Shown piece by piece: positions 43,987 to 53,303 of a stretch of DNA of 64,000 nucleotides. This stretch comes from Clostridium_S neuense (lineage in GTDB: Bacteria; Bacillota; Clostridia; Clostridiales; Clostridiaceae). A program made the position numbers and the translations under genes. The DNA lies in contig NZ_JBJIAA010000003.1 in assembly GCF_045310695.1 (NCBI RefSeq), positions 124,001 to 188,000 on the forward strand, given 5' to 3'. Each line of letters opens with the position of its first letter. Positions within the stretch are counted from its first letter, which is position 1. Under the pieces are notes generated by a model. That model did no database searches and was not told where the DNA came from. It saw only the letters and a program-made list of their open reading frames with translations.

Positions 43987-44415
43987 ATGAAAATAAAGGA
44001 TATAATGACTAAGAATATAGCGAGTCTGAATTCAAATGACACAGTTGAAAGAGCTGCTCAACTTATGAAAGAGCATGATGTTGGTGTTGTTCCAGTTTGC
44101 GATGAGGAAAAAGTTATAGGAGTCATAACAGATAGAGATATAGCACTTAGGACTGTTGCAGATGGAGAAAATCCAACACAGCAGACTGTAAGAAATGCTA
44201 TGACATCGACACCAGTAGTTGCAAATCCTGATATGGATGTAAGAGAAGCAGCTAGAATTATGAAAGAAAGACAAATAAGAAGACTTCCAGTTATTGAAAA
44301 TGGAAATTTAGTTGGTATAGTTTCACTTGGTGATTTTGCCGTAGAGGAAAAACTTGATCATTGTGCAGAAGAAGCTCTTTGCGGAATTTCAGAGCCATGT
44401 TCACCTAAAATTTAG
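43987..44415 (+). CDS. CBS-pair protein
   Basis: A 142-residue stand-alone tandem CBS domain protein (MKIKDIMTKNIASLNSNDTVERAAQLMKEHD, then VRNAMTSTPVVANPDMDVREAARIM). It belongs to the widespread Firmicute group that binds adenosine nucleotides and acts as an energy or stress sensor. The tail has three Cys. The ATG follows TGGAGG. It appears monocistronic. Confidence 0.88.
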   Translation: MKIKDIMTKNIASLNSNDTVERAAQLMKEHDVGVVPVCDEEKVIGVITDRDIALRTVADGENPTQQTVRNAMTSTPVVANPDMDVREAARIMKERQIRRLPVIENGNLVGIVSLGDFAVEEKLDHCAEEALCGISEPCSPKI

Positions 44416-44427
44416 ATTGGTATTTTG

Positions 44428-44466
44428 TTAAATCCACAAGATATATGTTAAATCTTGTGGGTTTAA
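44428..44466 (+). terminator. Hairpin after the CBS gene
   Basis: TAAATCCACAAGAT pairs with ATCTTGTGGGTTTA around a nine-base loop. No strong T-run follows, so termination is likely but not certain. Confidence 0.55.
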
Positions 44467-44548
44467 TGTAAATAATGATATAATATATGAGAAATGTAAA
44501 TAGCTAAATGATATAAAATGTAATTTTAGTTTTGAGGGGAGTAAACTT

Positions 44549-45439
44549 ATGAATAAAGTTAAGTTTATATATAATCCTTATTCAGGAGAAAATACGATTA
44601 TAGGAAAAATAGACAAGATAATAAAAATTCATCAAAAATATGGTCTTACAATAGTGCCATATAGAATTTCACTTGGTAATACCGTTGAAGAAGCATTTGA
44701 GGATATAGATAATACATATAAGTATATTTTGATGGCAGGCGGAGATGGTACTGTAGATAATATTGTAAATTACATGAGAAAATTAGATATAAACTTACCT
44801 ATAGGGATATTACCAACGGGTACTGCAAATGACTTTGCAAAGTTTATAGGTATGCCTCTAAATATAGAAAAGGCATGTAAGCAGATAATTGAGAGTGAAC
44901 CTCAGGAAATTGACTTAGGAAAAATTAATGATAAATATTTTATAAATGTTGCTAGTTCTGGACTTTTTACAAATGTTTCTCAACAAACGGACATAAATAT
45001 GAAAAATACTATAGGGAAACTAGCTTATTATGTAAAGGGTATAGAGCAGCTTCCTAACTTTAGGAAAATAAAAATTAAGGTTTCCTCAAAAGAAAATGAA
45101 TTTGATGGTGATATGATATTAATGTTTGTATTTAATGGACAGACAGCTGGAAATTTTAAATTTGCTTATAAATCATGTGCAAATGATGGAATGCTTGATG
45201 TAATAATAATTGAAGCTGGCATGGTAAAAAATCTATTTAATATTCTTATCAAGATGATAAGAGGAGAGCACCTTGAGGATGTAAATGGTCTTACATATTT
45301 TAAAACAGATAATTTAAAAATAGAATGTAATGATGATGTTGTTACAGATATTGATGGAGAAAGAGGACCAGATTTTCCAGTCGAAATTTCATGTATAAAA
45401 GGTGGAGTTAAGATTTTAGGAGTAAAGAATATTTACTAG
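44549..45439 (+). CDS. Diacylglycerol/lipid kinase (YegS/DgkB family)
   Basis: A 296-residue lipid kinase with the DAGK catalytic motif MAGGDGTVDN near residue 63 and GILPTGTANDFAKF near 93. The C-terminal beta domain ends with DIDGERGPDFPVEI. It phosphorylates diacylglycerol or a related lipid at the membrane face, which would recycle lipids from headgroup transfer. The ATG follows GAGGGGAG. The next gene starts 48 bases later. Confidence 0.9.
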   Translation: MNKVKFIYNPYSGENTIIGKIDKIIKIHQKYGLTIVPYRISLGNTVEEAFEDIDNTYKYILMAGGDGTVDNIVNYMRKLDINLPIGILPTGTANDFAKFIGMPLNIEKACKQIIESEPQEIDLGKINDKYFINVASSGLFTNVSQQTDINMKNTIGKLAYYVKGIEQLPNFRKIKIKVSSKENEFDGDMILMFVFNGQTAGNFKFAYKSCANDGMLDVIIIEAGMVKNLFNILIKMIRGEHLEDVNGLTYFKTDNLKIECNDDVVTDIDGERGPDFPVEISCIKGGVKILGVKNIY

Positions 45440-45487
45440 TTATTTGTAGTAATAATAGGTGATAGCATTTTTGGGAGATAATAAAAC

Positions 45488-46135
45488 TTGATAGTATATA
45501 TATATCTATTTTTGTTGTTACTTAGTATTTACCTAACTATTTTACTTTTAAAAAGGAGTTTTAGATGTCCTACTAAAATAAAAGTTATATGCATATTTGT
45601 TCTAAGTACTCTTTTACTAAGGTATTTTTCATTGGTAGCACTGTTTGCTTTAAAAAAAATATATTATATACAGTTCATAAAGTATTTTGTATTGTTTAAT
45701 CTCATATGTATACCTTCTTTAAGTGTATTGCTTATATTTATATTTATGAGAAATAAAAAATTCAACATAACATATTTATTTATTGCTGTATTTCTATTTG
45801 TAGGTCTATATTTGTATATAGTTATAACGATGGAACCTAATATAGTTCCTGCTTCTAATTATGGTTTTGGATATATAATTAGTTTTATGAATTGTCGTGA
45901 ATATGTACTAGCCATATATACAATAGTAAATATTTTATTTATAACCTTCTGCGCATTTTTTATAGGGAAAAATTATGTGAATAAAAAAGGAATAAGCATA
46001 ATAATGGTAGCACTTTTAGCCTCCTTCATTGAAAAGATAATACTTTTAGTAGGAACAAAGGTTATGCCGGAATACTTGCTTGGAGAAATCATATGCCTTC
46101 TGTGTCTGGATTATGCTATTTCACTATTTAAATAA
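45488..46135 (+). CDS. Polytopic membrane protein, unknown function
   Basis: A 215-residue protein with about seven hydrophobic helices and almost no soluble part. A Cys is in SFRCPTKIKVICI and another pair near the C terminus (IICLLCLDYA). It starts at a TTG nine bases after GGGAGA. I do not recognise a family. It follows the lipid kinase in the same direction, so it may share its transcript. Confidence 0.6.
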   Translation: MIVYIYLFLLLLSIYLTILLLKRSFRCPTKIKVICIFVLSTLLLRYFSLVALFALKKIYYIQFIKYFVLFNLICIPSLSVLLIFIFMRNKKFNITYLFIAVFLFVGLYLYIVITMEPNIVPASNYGFGYIISFMNCREYVLAIYTIVNILFITFCAFFIGKNYVNKKGISIIMVALLASFIEKIILLVGTKVMPEYLLGEIICLLCLDYAISLFK

Positions 46136-46220
46136 AAGCTTAGACGTTAGTTTATATAATTTAAGTGCAAGGTTACTAAATATTTTTGAGATGTGGAGTT
46201 CTTAAAACATAAAGTAAATT

Positions 46221-46263
46221 AAAGAACTAAAAAGACCTATAATTAGGACTTTTTAGTTCTTTT
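46221..46263. terminator. Terminator overlapping the end of ygiQ
   Basis: AAAGAACTAAAAAG pairs with CTTTTTAGTTCTTT. The second arm lies inside the last codons of ygiQ. Confidence 0.7.
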
Positions 46264-48093
46264 TGTTTTATTAATTCTTTTTAATTTAGGAGGTCTTTCA
46301 GGAATTAGACAGTTAGGACCATTTCCTATTAAATCCTCCCTATGAGCTTTTTCAAGAGCTTCTCTAACTATTCTATAATTTTCTGGTTTTGAAAATTGAA
46401 GTAGGGCTCTTTGCATATTTTTTTCATGCTGATTTTTAGGAACATATACTTTAGTACCTGTTAAAGGATTTATACCAGTATAATACATTGTAGTAGATAA
46501 ACTGCCTGGCGTAGGGTAAAAATCCTGTACTTGCTCCGGCATATAACCCATTTTTTTTATATATTCAGCTAATTGTATAGCAGAACTTAAGTCACTTCCA
46601 GGATGACTCGATATCATATATGGAACAAGATATTGTTTTTTATCTATAGCTTTATTAATCTCGAAAAACTTCTTTACAAATCTATCATATACGTTCTTCC
46701 CAGGTTTACCCATTTGATTTAATACTTTATCACTTACGTGTTCAGGGGCAACCTTAAGCTGACCGCTGACATGAAATTTACAAAGTTCTTGAAAAAATTC
46801 TGGATTTTTATCATATATGAGATAATCATATCTTATTCCAGAGCGTATAAAAACCTTTTTTATTTTTGGAAGTTTTCTAAGTTTCCTTAATAAATCTAAG
46901 TATTCACTATGATCTACTTTTAAATTTTTGCAAGGTGTTGGGAAAAGGCACTGGCGGTTTTTACATACACCTCTTGTTTTCTGAAGTTCACAGGAGGTGT
47001 GTCTAAAGTTTGCAGTAGGACCTCCAACATCATGTATATAACCTTTAAAATCATTTAATCCTGTAAGTGTCTTAGCTTCATTTATTATTGAAGTTTGGGA
47101 TCTATGCTGTATAGTTCTCCCTTGATGAAAGGTTATCGCACAAAATGAACATGCACCAAAGCATCCTCTATGGCTAGTGATTGAAAATTTAACTTCTTTA
47201 AGAGCTGGAATTCCTCCGTCTTTTTCATATATAGGGTGATAAGTTCGTGTATAAGGAAGATTATAGACTATATCCATTTCTTCTTCTGTAAGTGGTGCTG
47301 AAGGTGGATTTTGTACTATATATCTGTCTCCATGTTTTTGTACTAGAACTTTACCATTTATTGAATCCTGCTCTCTTGATTCAAGTTTAAAGCTTTCTGC
47401 ATATTTGCTTTTATCAGAAGCTACTTGTTCAAAGTTTGGAAGTTCAACATAGTCATTTAAGCTAGTTATATCTTTTGAAATATATACAGTTCCCTTTATG
47501 CTGTTCATTGAATGTATATCTTCACCATACTTAAATAAGTTTGCAATCTGAACTATTGACTTTTCTCCCATTCCATATGAAAGGAGATCTGCTTTAGAAT
47601 CAATTAAAATACTTCGCCTTACCTTATCTTCCCAGTAGTCATAGTGTGCAAATCGTCTTAAACTTGCCTCTACGCCTCCTATTACTATAGGCACATTTTT
47701 AAAAGCTTCTCTTACCCTGTTACAATAAACTATAACGGCTCTATCTGGTCTGAAATTACCCTTACCACCAGGAGAATATAAATCGTCATGCCTTCTTTTC
47801 TTTGCAGCAGTATAATGATTTACCATAGAATCTATATTTCCTGAGTTCACTAAAAAGGCATATTTAGGTTCGCCAAGTTTTTTGAAGTCATCGACTTTTT
47901 TCCAGTCTGGTTGAGGAATAATTCCAACGGTGAAACCTTCATGCTGCAGAATTCTGCCAATTATTGCAGTACCAAAAGAAGGGTGATCAACATAAGCATC
48001 ACCCGTAACAATTATAAAGTCTAATTGCTGAATCCCTTGTTCTTTTAAATCTTCCTTACTTATAGGTAAAAATTTGCTGTCAGTATTTTTCAT
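46243..48093 (-). CDS. ygiQ: YgiQ family radical SAM protein
   Basis: A 616-residue radical SAM enzyme. The cluster motif is RGCFGACSFCAI (CxxxCxxC) near residue 320. The N-terminal half resembles a cobalamin-binding fold in position (DAYVDHPSFGTAIIGRILQHEGF), and DUF3362 lies at the C terminus (QVQDFYPTPGSLSTTMYYTG). Its reaction is not established. The ATG lies about 13 bases from GGGAG. It follows glnK in the same direction with a 35-base gap, so it may be read from the amtB promoter. Confidence 0.92.
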   Translation of the reverse strand: MKNTDSKFLPISKEDLKEQGIQQLDFIIVTGDAYVDHPSFGTAIIGRILQHEGFTVGIIPQPDWKKVDDFKKLGEPKYAFLVNSGNIDSMVNHYTAAKKRRHDDLYSPGGKGNFRPDRAVIVYCNRVREAFKNVPIVIGGVEASLRRFAHYDYWEDKVRRSILIDSKADLLSYGMGEKSIVQIANLFKYGEDIHSMNSIKGTVYISKDITSLNDYVELPNFEQVASDKSKYAESFKLESREQDSINGKVLVQKHGDRYIVQNPPSAPLTEEEMDIVYNLPYTRTYHPIYEKDGGIPALKEVKFSITSHRGCFGACSFCAITFHQGRTIQHRSQTSIINEAKTLTGLNDFKGYIHDVGGPTANFRHTSCELQKTRGVCKNRQCLFPTPCKNLKVDHSEYLDLLRKLRKLPKIKKVFIRSGIRYDYLIYDKNPEFFQELCKFHVSGQLKVAPEHVSDKVLNQMGKPGKNVYDRFVKKFFEINKAIDKKQYLVPYMISSHPGSDLSSAIQLAEYIKKMGYMPEQVQDFYPTPGSLSTTMYYTGINPLTGTKVYVPKNQHEKNMQRALLQFSKPENYRIVREALEKAHREDLIGNGPNCLIPERPPKLKRINKTKRTKKS

Positions 48094-48128
48094 TGCTAAA
48101 AATAATCTCCCTTCAAAGGATACAAAAT

Positions 48129-48491
48129 TTATTTATAATCTTGCAGCGCGTCGTAATCTTCTTCGCCTGTTCGGATTTTAATTACTTTACTTACATCATA
48201 TATAAATATTTTCCCATCGCCGATTTTGCCTGTATTAAGAACTTGTTTAGCAACTTCTACAACTTTTTCAACAGGAACAGCGCAAACAACAATCTCTACT
48301 TTTATTTTAGGATTAAGATTGATTTCAACAGGGTTACCTCTATAGTATTCAGTAACACCTTTCTGAAGGCCACAGCCAAGTACATTAGTTACAGTCATAC
48401 CTGTAACACCTATTTTATTGAGCTCATTTTTAAGTTCATCAAATTTTTCCGGTCTAGTAACAATGTCAATTTTAGATATTTTATGTTCCAT
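48129..48491 (-). CDS. glnK: PII nitrogen regulatory protein
   Basis: A 120-residue PII trimer protein that senses 2-oxoglutarate and adenylates and blocks AmtB. The T-loop holds QKGVTEYYRGN (Tyr where uridylylation occurs in others), and the B-loop is TGKIGDGKIFIYDV. The C-terminal part deviates from GlnB (KVIKIRTGEED). It lies directly downstream of amtB, the classic arrangement. The ATG is about 12 bases from AAGGAG. A hairpin at 48518-48557 sits between the two genes. Confidence 0.93.
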   Translation of the reverse strand: MEHKISKIDIVTRPEKFDELKNELNKIGVTGMTVTNVLGCGLQKGVTEYYRGNPVEINLNPKIKVEIVVCAVPVEKVVEVAKQVLNTGKIGDGKIFIYDVSKVIKIRTGEEDYDALQDYK

Positions 48492-48517
48492 GGCACATTC
48501 AACTCCTTATATTAAAT

Positions 48518-48557
48518 TAGGGAAACAATAATAAATTATAAAAACATTGTCTCCCTA
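48518..48557 (-). terminator. Intercistronic hairpin between amtB and glnK
   Basis: TAGGGAGACAAT pairs with ATTGTTTCCCTA with one mismatch. It has a long AT loop and weak T-tract, so it may be an attenuator or processing site rather than a full terminator. Confidence 0.45.
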
Positions 48558-48596
48558 TATTATAAACTATATTATAAACTATTTAAATAAAAAATA

Positions 48597-49814
48597 TTAA
48601 GATATATGATACCCTTTTTCACCATGCATTGAAATATCAAGACCTAAATCTTCTTCATTATCATCTGCACGAAGTTTAAATACAAGACTTACTACCTTTA
48701 ATATGATAATTGTCATAATTATGGAGTAAGCATAAACTGCTATAGTAGCAATAAACTGAGTTAATACAAGTGAAGGATTTCCATAAAGAAGTCCATTAGC
48801 ACCTCCAGAGTTTACTGCCTTTGTGGCGAAAATTCCAGTAGCAATGCTTCCCCAGGTACCACCAATTCCGTGACATCCAAAAGCATCTAAGGCGTCATCG
48901 TAATTGAATTTGGGTTTTAAGTAGGATACAGCAAAGTAACATATTATACTTCCAATAGCACCTATAACTATTGATGATGCAGGAGTTACAAAACCAGCAG
49001 CAGGAGTTATAGAGACAAGTCCAACTACTGCACCGGTAACGGCACCTAAAACAGTAGCTTTTTTAGTTACTATCCATTCACATGCAACCCATGAAATTGT
49101 TGCAGCAGCTGCAGAAGTATTTGTTGTAATAAATGCTGTCATGGTAACATTATTTAGGCCTAAAGCACTCCCAGCATTAAATCCGTACCAACCAAACCAC
49201 AATAAGCCTGCACCAAGTATAGTCATTGGTAAATTATTTGGTGATGTTTTTCTGATTTTTCTTTTACCTATATAAATAGCAGCTACAAGCCCTGAAACTC
49301 CAGAGGAAATATGTACTACAGTTCCTCCAGCAAAATCAAGTGCTCCTAAATTTTTTATCCATCCACCTGTTCCCCATACCCAGTGAGCAACAGGATCATA
49401 AACAACAGTTGTCCATATCAATATGAAGGCTAAAAATGCAGGGAATTTTATTCTTTCTGCAAAGGCTCCGGTAATTAAAGCAGGTGTTATTATTGCAAAC
49501 ATTAATTGATACATCATAAATAAATTGTGTGGTATTGTAGGTGCATATGCAGCTAGGGGTTTAAAACCTACATTATTTAAAAAAGTCCAACTTAAGTTTC
49601 CAGTTATATGAGAAATGTCAGGTCCAAAAGCTAAGGAATATCCAACGAGTATCCATTGAATAGAAACGATAGCGATGCAACAATAGCTGTGCATTGTTGT
49701 ACTTAATACATTCTTTTCTTTAACCATTCCACTGTAAAAAAGCGCAAGGCCAGGTGTCATTAGCATAACTAAGACAGTTGATAAAAACATGAATGCAGTA
49801 TCTCCAGTATTCAT
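48597..49814 (-). CDS. amtB: Ammonium transporter
   Basis: A 405-residue Amt/Rh channel with eleven helices. GLALFYSGMVKEKNVLSTTMHS, VYDPVAHWVWGTGGW, DFAGGTVVHISSGVSGL (first channel His) and FGCHGIGGTWGS (second channel His) are diagnostic. It opens with MNTGDTAFMFLSTVLVMLMTPG, so no cleaved signal is evident. It imports ammonium at low concentration and is gated by the PII protein encoded next. Confidence 0.95.
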   Translation of the reverse strand: MNTGDTAFMFLSTVLVMLMTPGLALFYSGMVKEKNVLSTTMHSYCCIAIVSIQWILVGYSLAFGPDISHITGNLSWTFLNNVGFKPLAAYAPTIPHNLFMMYQLMFAIITPALITGAFAERIKFPAFLAFILIWTTVVYDPVAHWVWGTGGWIKNLGALDFAGGTVVHISSGVSGLVAAIYIGKRKIRKTSPNNLPMTILGAGLLWFGWYGFNAGSALGLNNVTMTAFITTNTSAAAATISWVACEWIVTKKATVLGAVTGAVVGLVSITPAAGFVTPASSIVIGAIGSIICYFAVSYLKPKFNYDDALDAFGCHGIGGTWGSIATGIFATKAVNSGGANGLLYGNPSLVLTQFIATIAVYAYSIIMTIIILKVVSLVFKLRADDNEEDLGLDISMHGEKGYHIS

Positions 49815-50276
49815 TTTTAATGATCTTCCCTTCGTAATTTTTTATTTGTAAATTTCAAACTTTATTTGTGTTAATATAATAACATCTAAAACTATTTTTT
49901 GCAATAATATTATTAAAAAAAGGGGCGAAAAATTGATAAAAAAGCAAATTACCAATAACTTATCTTTAAAGTTGATATTGAATGTAGAAAGTTAATGTTA
50001 TGTAAAATAAAATTAATATAAAAAAACACATAAGTTTCAATATTGTGGTTGAAAAGTTCACATTTTATACTATAATTAAAAGGTAAGAACTATTTAGGAT
50101 AATTATATTTATTATGCGTTGATTTTTTTCATTTATCTAATGATATTTGATGAAATTAATTAAAAGAAATACTTTGTGGAAAGTGATTACCTATTTAGTT
50201 ATGTTAACTTGCGAACTCGTTGAAATTGTTTTTAATTTTATATGGAAAGCTAAACGGGTTTGAGTTTACTAAAATA
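49815..50276. other. Long non-coding region upstream of amtB and of the Mg transport operon
   Basis: AT-rich with no supported open frame. It must contain the divergent promoters. Between 50210 and 50265, AACTCGTT and AACGGGTT can pair, which suggests the start of a structured leader running into 50277-50434. Confidence 0.4.
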
Positions 50277-50434
50277 TTTTGAGCCTTAAAGGCTCTTTAT
50301 TTATGATAGGTGGTGAATATTTAATGGAAGGTGGACCGGATACCCGGAGGAATCTGGTATTAAGAAAAAGAAAACTGCAGAGGTGTTCTATAAAAAGCAA
50401 GCGGCAGGTGTATTTATGGCGTTTGAATTTATAG
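50277..50434 (+). promoter_or_regulatory. Structured leader of the MgtE_N/Nramp operon (unassigned class)
   Basis: Contains a GAGCCTT/AAGGCTC hairpin (50281-50295) and a second stem pairing ACCGGATACC (50335-50344) with GGAATCTGGT (50349-50358) around a CGGA loop. Its local GC content is well above the flanks. Mg transporter genes in this group are often behind the M-box riboswitch, but I could not find the M-box core sequence, so the class is left open. Confidence 0.45.
50324..50434 (+). CDS. Possible 36-residue basic leader peptide
   Basis: ATG 50324 follows AGGTGGTG by eight bases. The frame encodes a very basic peptide (it starts MEGGPDTRRNLVLRKRK; twelve Arg/Lys in 36 residues) and stops at 50434, about 160 bases before the PRC-MgtE_N gene. 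It uses CGG, AGG, CCG and CTG codons that are rare in this window, which could reflect RNA structure rather than protein selection. No family recognised. Confidence 0.4.
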   Translation: MEGGPDTRRNLVLRKRKLQRCSIKSKRQVYLWRLNL

Positions 50435-50593
50435 TTTATATAATTTGATATCAAATTCATTCACAACAAATCTGCATTTTCTTTTTAAAAATATACCAGT
50501 TCCATTGTTAAGCATATTATATATTGGTAATAATATGTTTTGAATTAAATAGTTTAGGCTGTTTAATAAACAATTTGGAAAGGGAGGATTAAA

Positions 50594-51862
50594 ATGCAGA
50601 GATTAAATGACTTTTTTTTAAGCAGTGTACTTTATAAAAAAGTATACGATGAATACGGAGAATATGTTGGAAAGCTTTGGGATATTTATGTCTCCACAGA
50701 AGAAAGCTATCCTAGAGCAATAGGTTATAAAATAAAAAAAAGTGGTGAATATATAAACTATGAATTTAAAACCATAGATTTCTATAAAGAGGAGGAAAAT
50801 GGTAAGATATCTATTAAGGTTAAATCGGTTAAAGATACTATAATGCGAAAATACTCATATTTGCTTTCAAAAAATCTTCTAGATAAACAGATAGTGGATA
50901 TAAATGGCAAGAAACTTGTAAGAGTAAATGATCTTAGAATGGCTCAAATTGCTGGGGAGCTTAAAGTTATAGCAGTTGATACGGGGATAATGTCTCTTGG
51001 AAGAAGAATTGGTATAGAAGGTTTTATAAAAGGCATGTACGGAATGTTAAATATCAAACCTAAAGACAGCTTTATAATGTGGGATAATGTAGAATCACTT
51101 GAAATGATAAATGATAATTTAAAGCTATCTGTTCCATATAAAAAGTTATCTGCACTTCACCCAGCAGATTTAGCAGATATACTTGAAGATATGAATTCAA
51201 ATTATAGAAAGAAAGTATTTGAAAGTCTTGATGAAGATTTTGCGGCAGATATACTTGAAGAAATTGAGCCAGATATACAGGCGGATCTTATTGAAAATTT
51301 AAGTAATGATAAAACTACAGAAGTTCTTGATAGTATGCCTAATGATGAAATAGCTGATATTTTGGATGAAGTAGACGAGGAAACTGCTGAAAAAATTCTT
51401 TTAAATATGGAAAAAGATGATGCTGATGAAGTAAGAAGTCTTATGGAATATGAAAAAGAAACAGTAGGAAGTATAATGAACAAGGATTTTATATCTTTTA
51501 ATATAAACATAACACTTAAAGAAACTCTTGATATAATAAAAGAGATGAAGCCTGAAGAAGAAGTAATGTACTATATATATATTACGGATTTAAATGGTGC
51601 ACTTGAAGGTGTTATATCATTAAAAGATTTAATATTTATGCCTCAAGAGAAGAAACTTAAGGATGTAATGAATACAAAGTTAGTTACAGTTAGGGATTCT
51701 GATAAACTTGAAGAGGCTATAGAAGTTTCAGTTAAATATAATTTATTGGCGCTTCCAGCCGTAGATGATAATAAAAAGTTATGTGGAGTAATTATAATAA
51801 ATGATTTAGTTGATCAAGTGTTATTTCCAACATGGAAAAAGAAATTTAAGAAGGTTGGATAG
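50594..51862 (+). CDS. PRC-barrel / MgtE_N / CBS protein without a transporter domain
   Basis: A 422-residue soluble protein. The first 160 residues contain two PRC-barrel-like segments (VYDEYGEYVGKLWDIYV and IVDINGKKLVRVNDLRM). An MgtE_N superhelical domain follows (ALHPADLADILEDMN, then repeated EIADILDEVDEETAEKIL). A CBS pair closes it (about 295-415). In MgtE these two domains are the cytosolic Mg sensor that gates the channel, but the channel helices are absent here. The next gene encodes an Nramp-related transporter, so this protein may sense Mg for it. The ATG follows GGGAGG. Confidence 0.85.
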   Translation: MQRLNDFFLSSVLYKKVYDEYGEYVGKLWDIYVSTEESYPRAIGYKIKKSGEYINYEFKTIDFYKEEENGKISIKVKSVKDTIMRKYSYLLSKNLLDKQIVDINGKKLVRVNDLRMAQIAGELKVIAVDTGIMSLGRRIGIEGFIKGMYGMLNIKPKDSFIMWDNVESLEMINDNLKLSVPYKKLSALHPADLADILEDMNSNYRKKVFESLDEDFAADILEEIEPDIQADLIENLSNDKTTEVLDSMPNDEIADILDEVDEETAEKILLNMEKDDADEVRSLMEYEKETVGSIMNKDFISFNINITLKETLDIIKEMKPEEEVMYYIYITDLNGALEGVISLKDLIFMPQEKKLKDVMNTKLVTVRDSDKLEEAIEVSVKYNLLALPAVDDNKKLCGVIIINDLVDQVLFPTWKKKFKKVG

Positions 51863-51900
51863 AGAATATATGGATTTCATATTCATAATTTTTTACTTAT

Positions 51901-51944
51901 AAATATCTTGTAAAAACTGTTAATGCGGTTTTTACAAGATATTT
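51901..51944 (+). terminator. Hairpin between the MgtE_N and Nramp-related genes
   Basis: Perfect 17-base arms (51901-51917 and 51928-51944) with a ten-base loop, the second arm carrying a T5 run inside. It could reduce read-through into the transporter gene. Confidence 0.65.
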
Positions 51945-51991
51945 AAATGTAAACATACTGTCAGCTAACTTTTAACAAAGGGGTGGAGCGC

Positions 51992-53218
51992 ATGAAAAAG
52001 AAATTTGGAAAATTATTTTTAATATTTAGTATAATTGGACCTGGAATAATTACAGCAAATGCAGGAAATGACGCTGGAGGGGTGACAACTTATTCTGTAA
52101 TTGGAGCACATTATGGTTATTCTATGCTTTGGGGATTATTTGCTATAGGCATTGGTCTTGCTGTTGTGCAGGAAATGAATGCTAGAATGGCTGTGGTTAC
52201 AGGAAAAGGACTTTCAGATTTGATAAGAGAAAGATATGGAGTTAGATGGGCATTTTTTGCCATGTTAGTACTTATAGTTGCAAATCTTGGTGTTTGCATA
52301 GGAGACTTTGCGGGTATAGCTGCAAGTTTGGAATTATTTAAAATAAGTAAATATATTTCAGTACCTATACTTACTATTATGATATGGGTTGTAATGACAA
52401 AAGGTAATTACTCGAAAGCAGAAAAGGTATTTCTATTACTGACCCTAACTTTTTTTGCTTATATTATCACAGCAATTATGGTTAAGCCAGATTGGGGAAC
52501 TGTAATTTCTAGGATTACAAGTCCTAAAGCAAACTTGACCAGTGATTATTGGCTGCAATTAATAGGAATGGTAGGTACAACGATAACTCCATATATGCAA
52601 TTTTACCTTCAGTCATCTATTGTGGATAAGGGTATTTTATTAAAGGAGTATAAATATGAAAAGCTTGATGTATATCTCGGGACTGTATGGGGGATATTAA
52701 CTGCTTTGTTTATAACGGTATGTACTGCTGAAACTTTGTTTAAAGCTCATAAACTAGTAGAAACAGCACAAGATGCAGCTGTTGCACTTAAACCTTTGGC
52801 TGGCTCATATTCCTTTGCACTTTTTGCAATAGGACTTTTTGGAGCATCGTTTTTGGCATGCTGCATAATTCCACTTTCAACTTCATATGCTGTATGTGAA
52901 GCGTTTGGTTTTGAAAGCGGACTTGATAATAAAATTAAAGATGCACCTATATTTTTTGGACTATTTTTATTTATGCTTATAGTAAGTATGATAGTTGTTC
53001 TTATACCAGGATTATCACTTGTAAATATAATATTAGTAACTCAGCAGATTGCAGGAATATTATGTCCCGTTGTTTTAATCTTTATGATTAAGTTAGTAAA
53101 TGATAAAGAAATAATGGGTGAGCATGTAAACAATAAATTACAAAATTTTATAGCAAAGTTTACTGTTATACTTATAATAGTACTTGTAATATTGGGCTTT
53201 GTGGGTAACTTTATTTAA
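51992..53218 (+). CDS. Nramp-related magnesium transporter (NRMT type)
   Basis: A 408-residue protein of the Nramp fold with about eleven helices. The helix 1 motif is TANAGNDAGG instead of DPGN, and helix 6 has TTITPYMQF instead of MPH, so the soft-metal ligand set (Asp, Met) is lost. These are the changes of the Nramp-related Mg importers first described in C. acetobutylicum. With the MgtE_N-CBS protein upstream, Mg2+ is the likely substrate. The ATG at 51992 follows AAAGGGGTGG; a GTG three codons earlier lies inside that site. Confidence 0.87.
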   Translation: MKKKFGKLFLIFSIIGPGIITANAGNDAGGVTTYSVIGAHYGYSMLWGLFAIGIGLAVVQEMNARMAVVTGKGLSDLIRERYGVRWAFFAMLVLIVANLGVCIGDFAGIAASLELFKISKYISVPILTIMIWVVMTKGNYSKAEKVFLLLTLTFFAYIITAIMVKPDWGTVISRITSPKANLTSDYWLQLIGMVGTTITPYMQFYLQSSIVDKGILLKEYKYEKLDVYLGTVWGILTALFITVCTAETLFKAHKLVETAQDAAVALKPLAGSYSFALFAIGLFGASFLACCIIPLSTSYAVCEAFGFESGLDNKIKDAPIFFGLFLFMLIVSMIVVLIPGLSLVNIILVTQQIAGILCPVVLIFMIKLVNDKEIMGEHVNNKLQNFIAKFTVILIIVLVILGFVGNFI

Positions 53219-53303
53219 ATATTAAAAATTTTGAATTAAAATTTCACTTTGGAGCAAAATAAGCTTGTAATACAAAATTAATGTTTTGCTGGAGGTGAAA
53301 TTT

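Noticed and set aside
50269..50460. Minus-strand 63-codon frame
   Set aside because: Overlaps the structured leader, has no ribosome site, and the plus-strand reading with a good ribosome site is preferred.
50210..50593. Canonical M-box (ykoK) riboswitch
   Set aside because: The conserved GGTGAGGCTCC-type core and ATGGGTCAACAG-type segments were not found on either strand.
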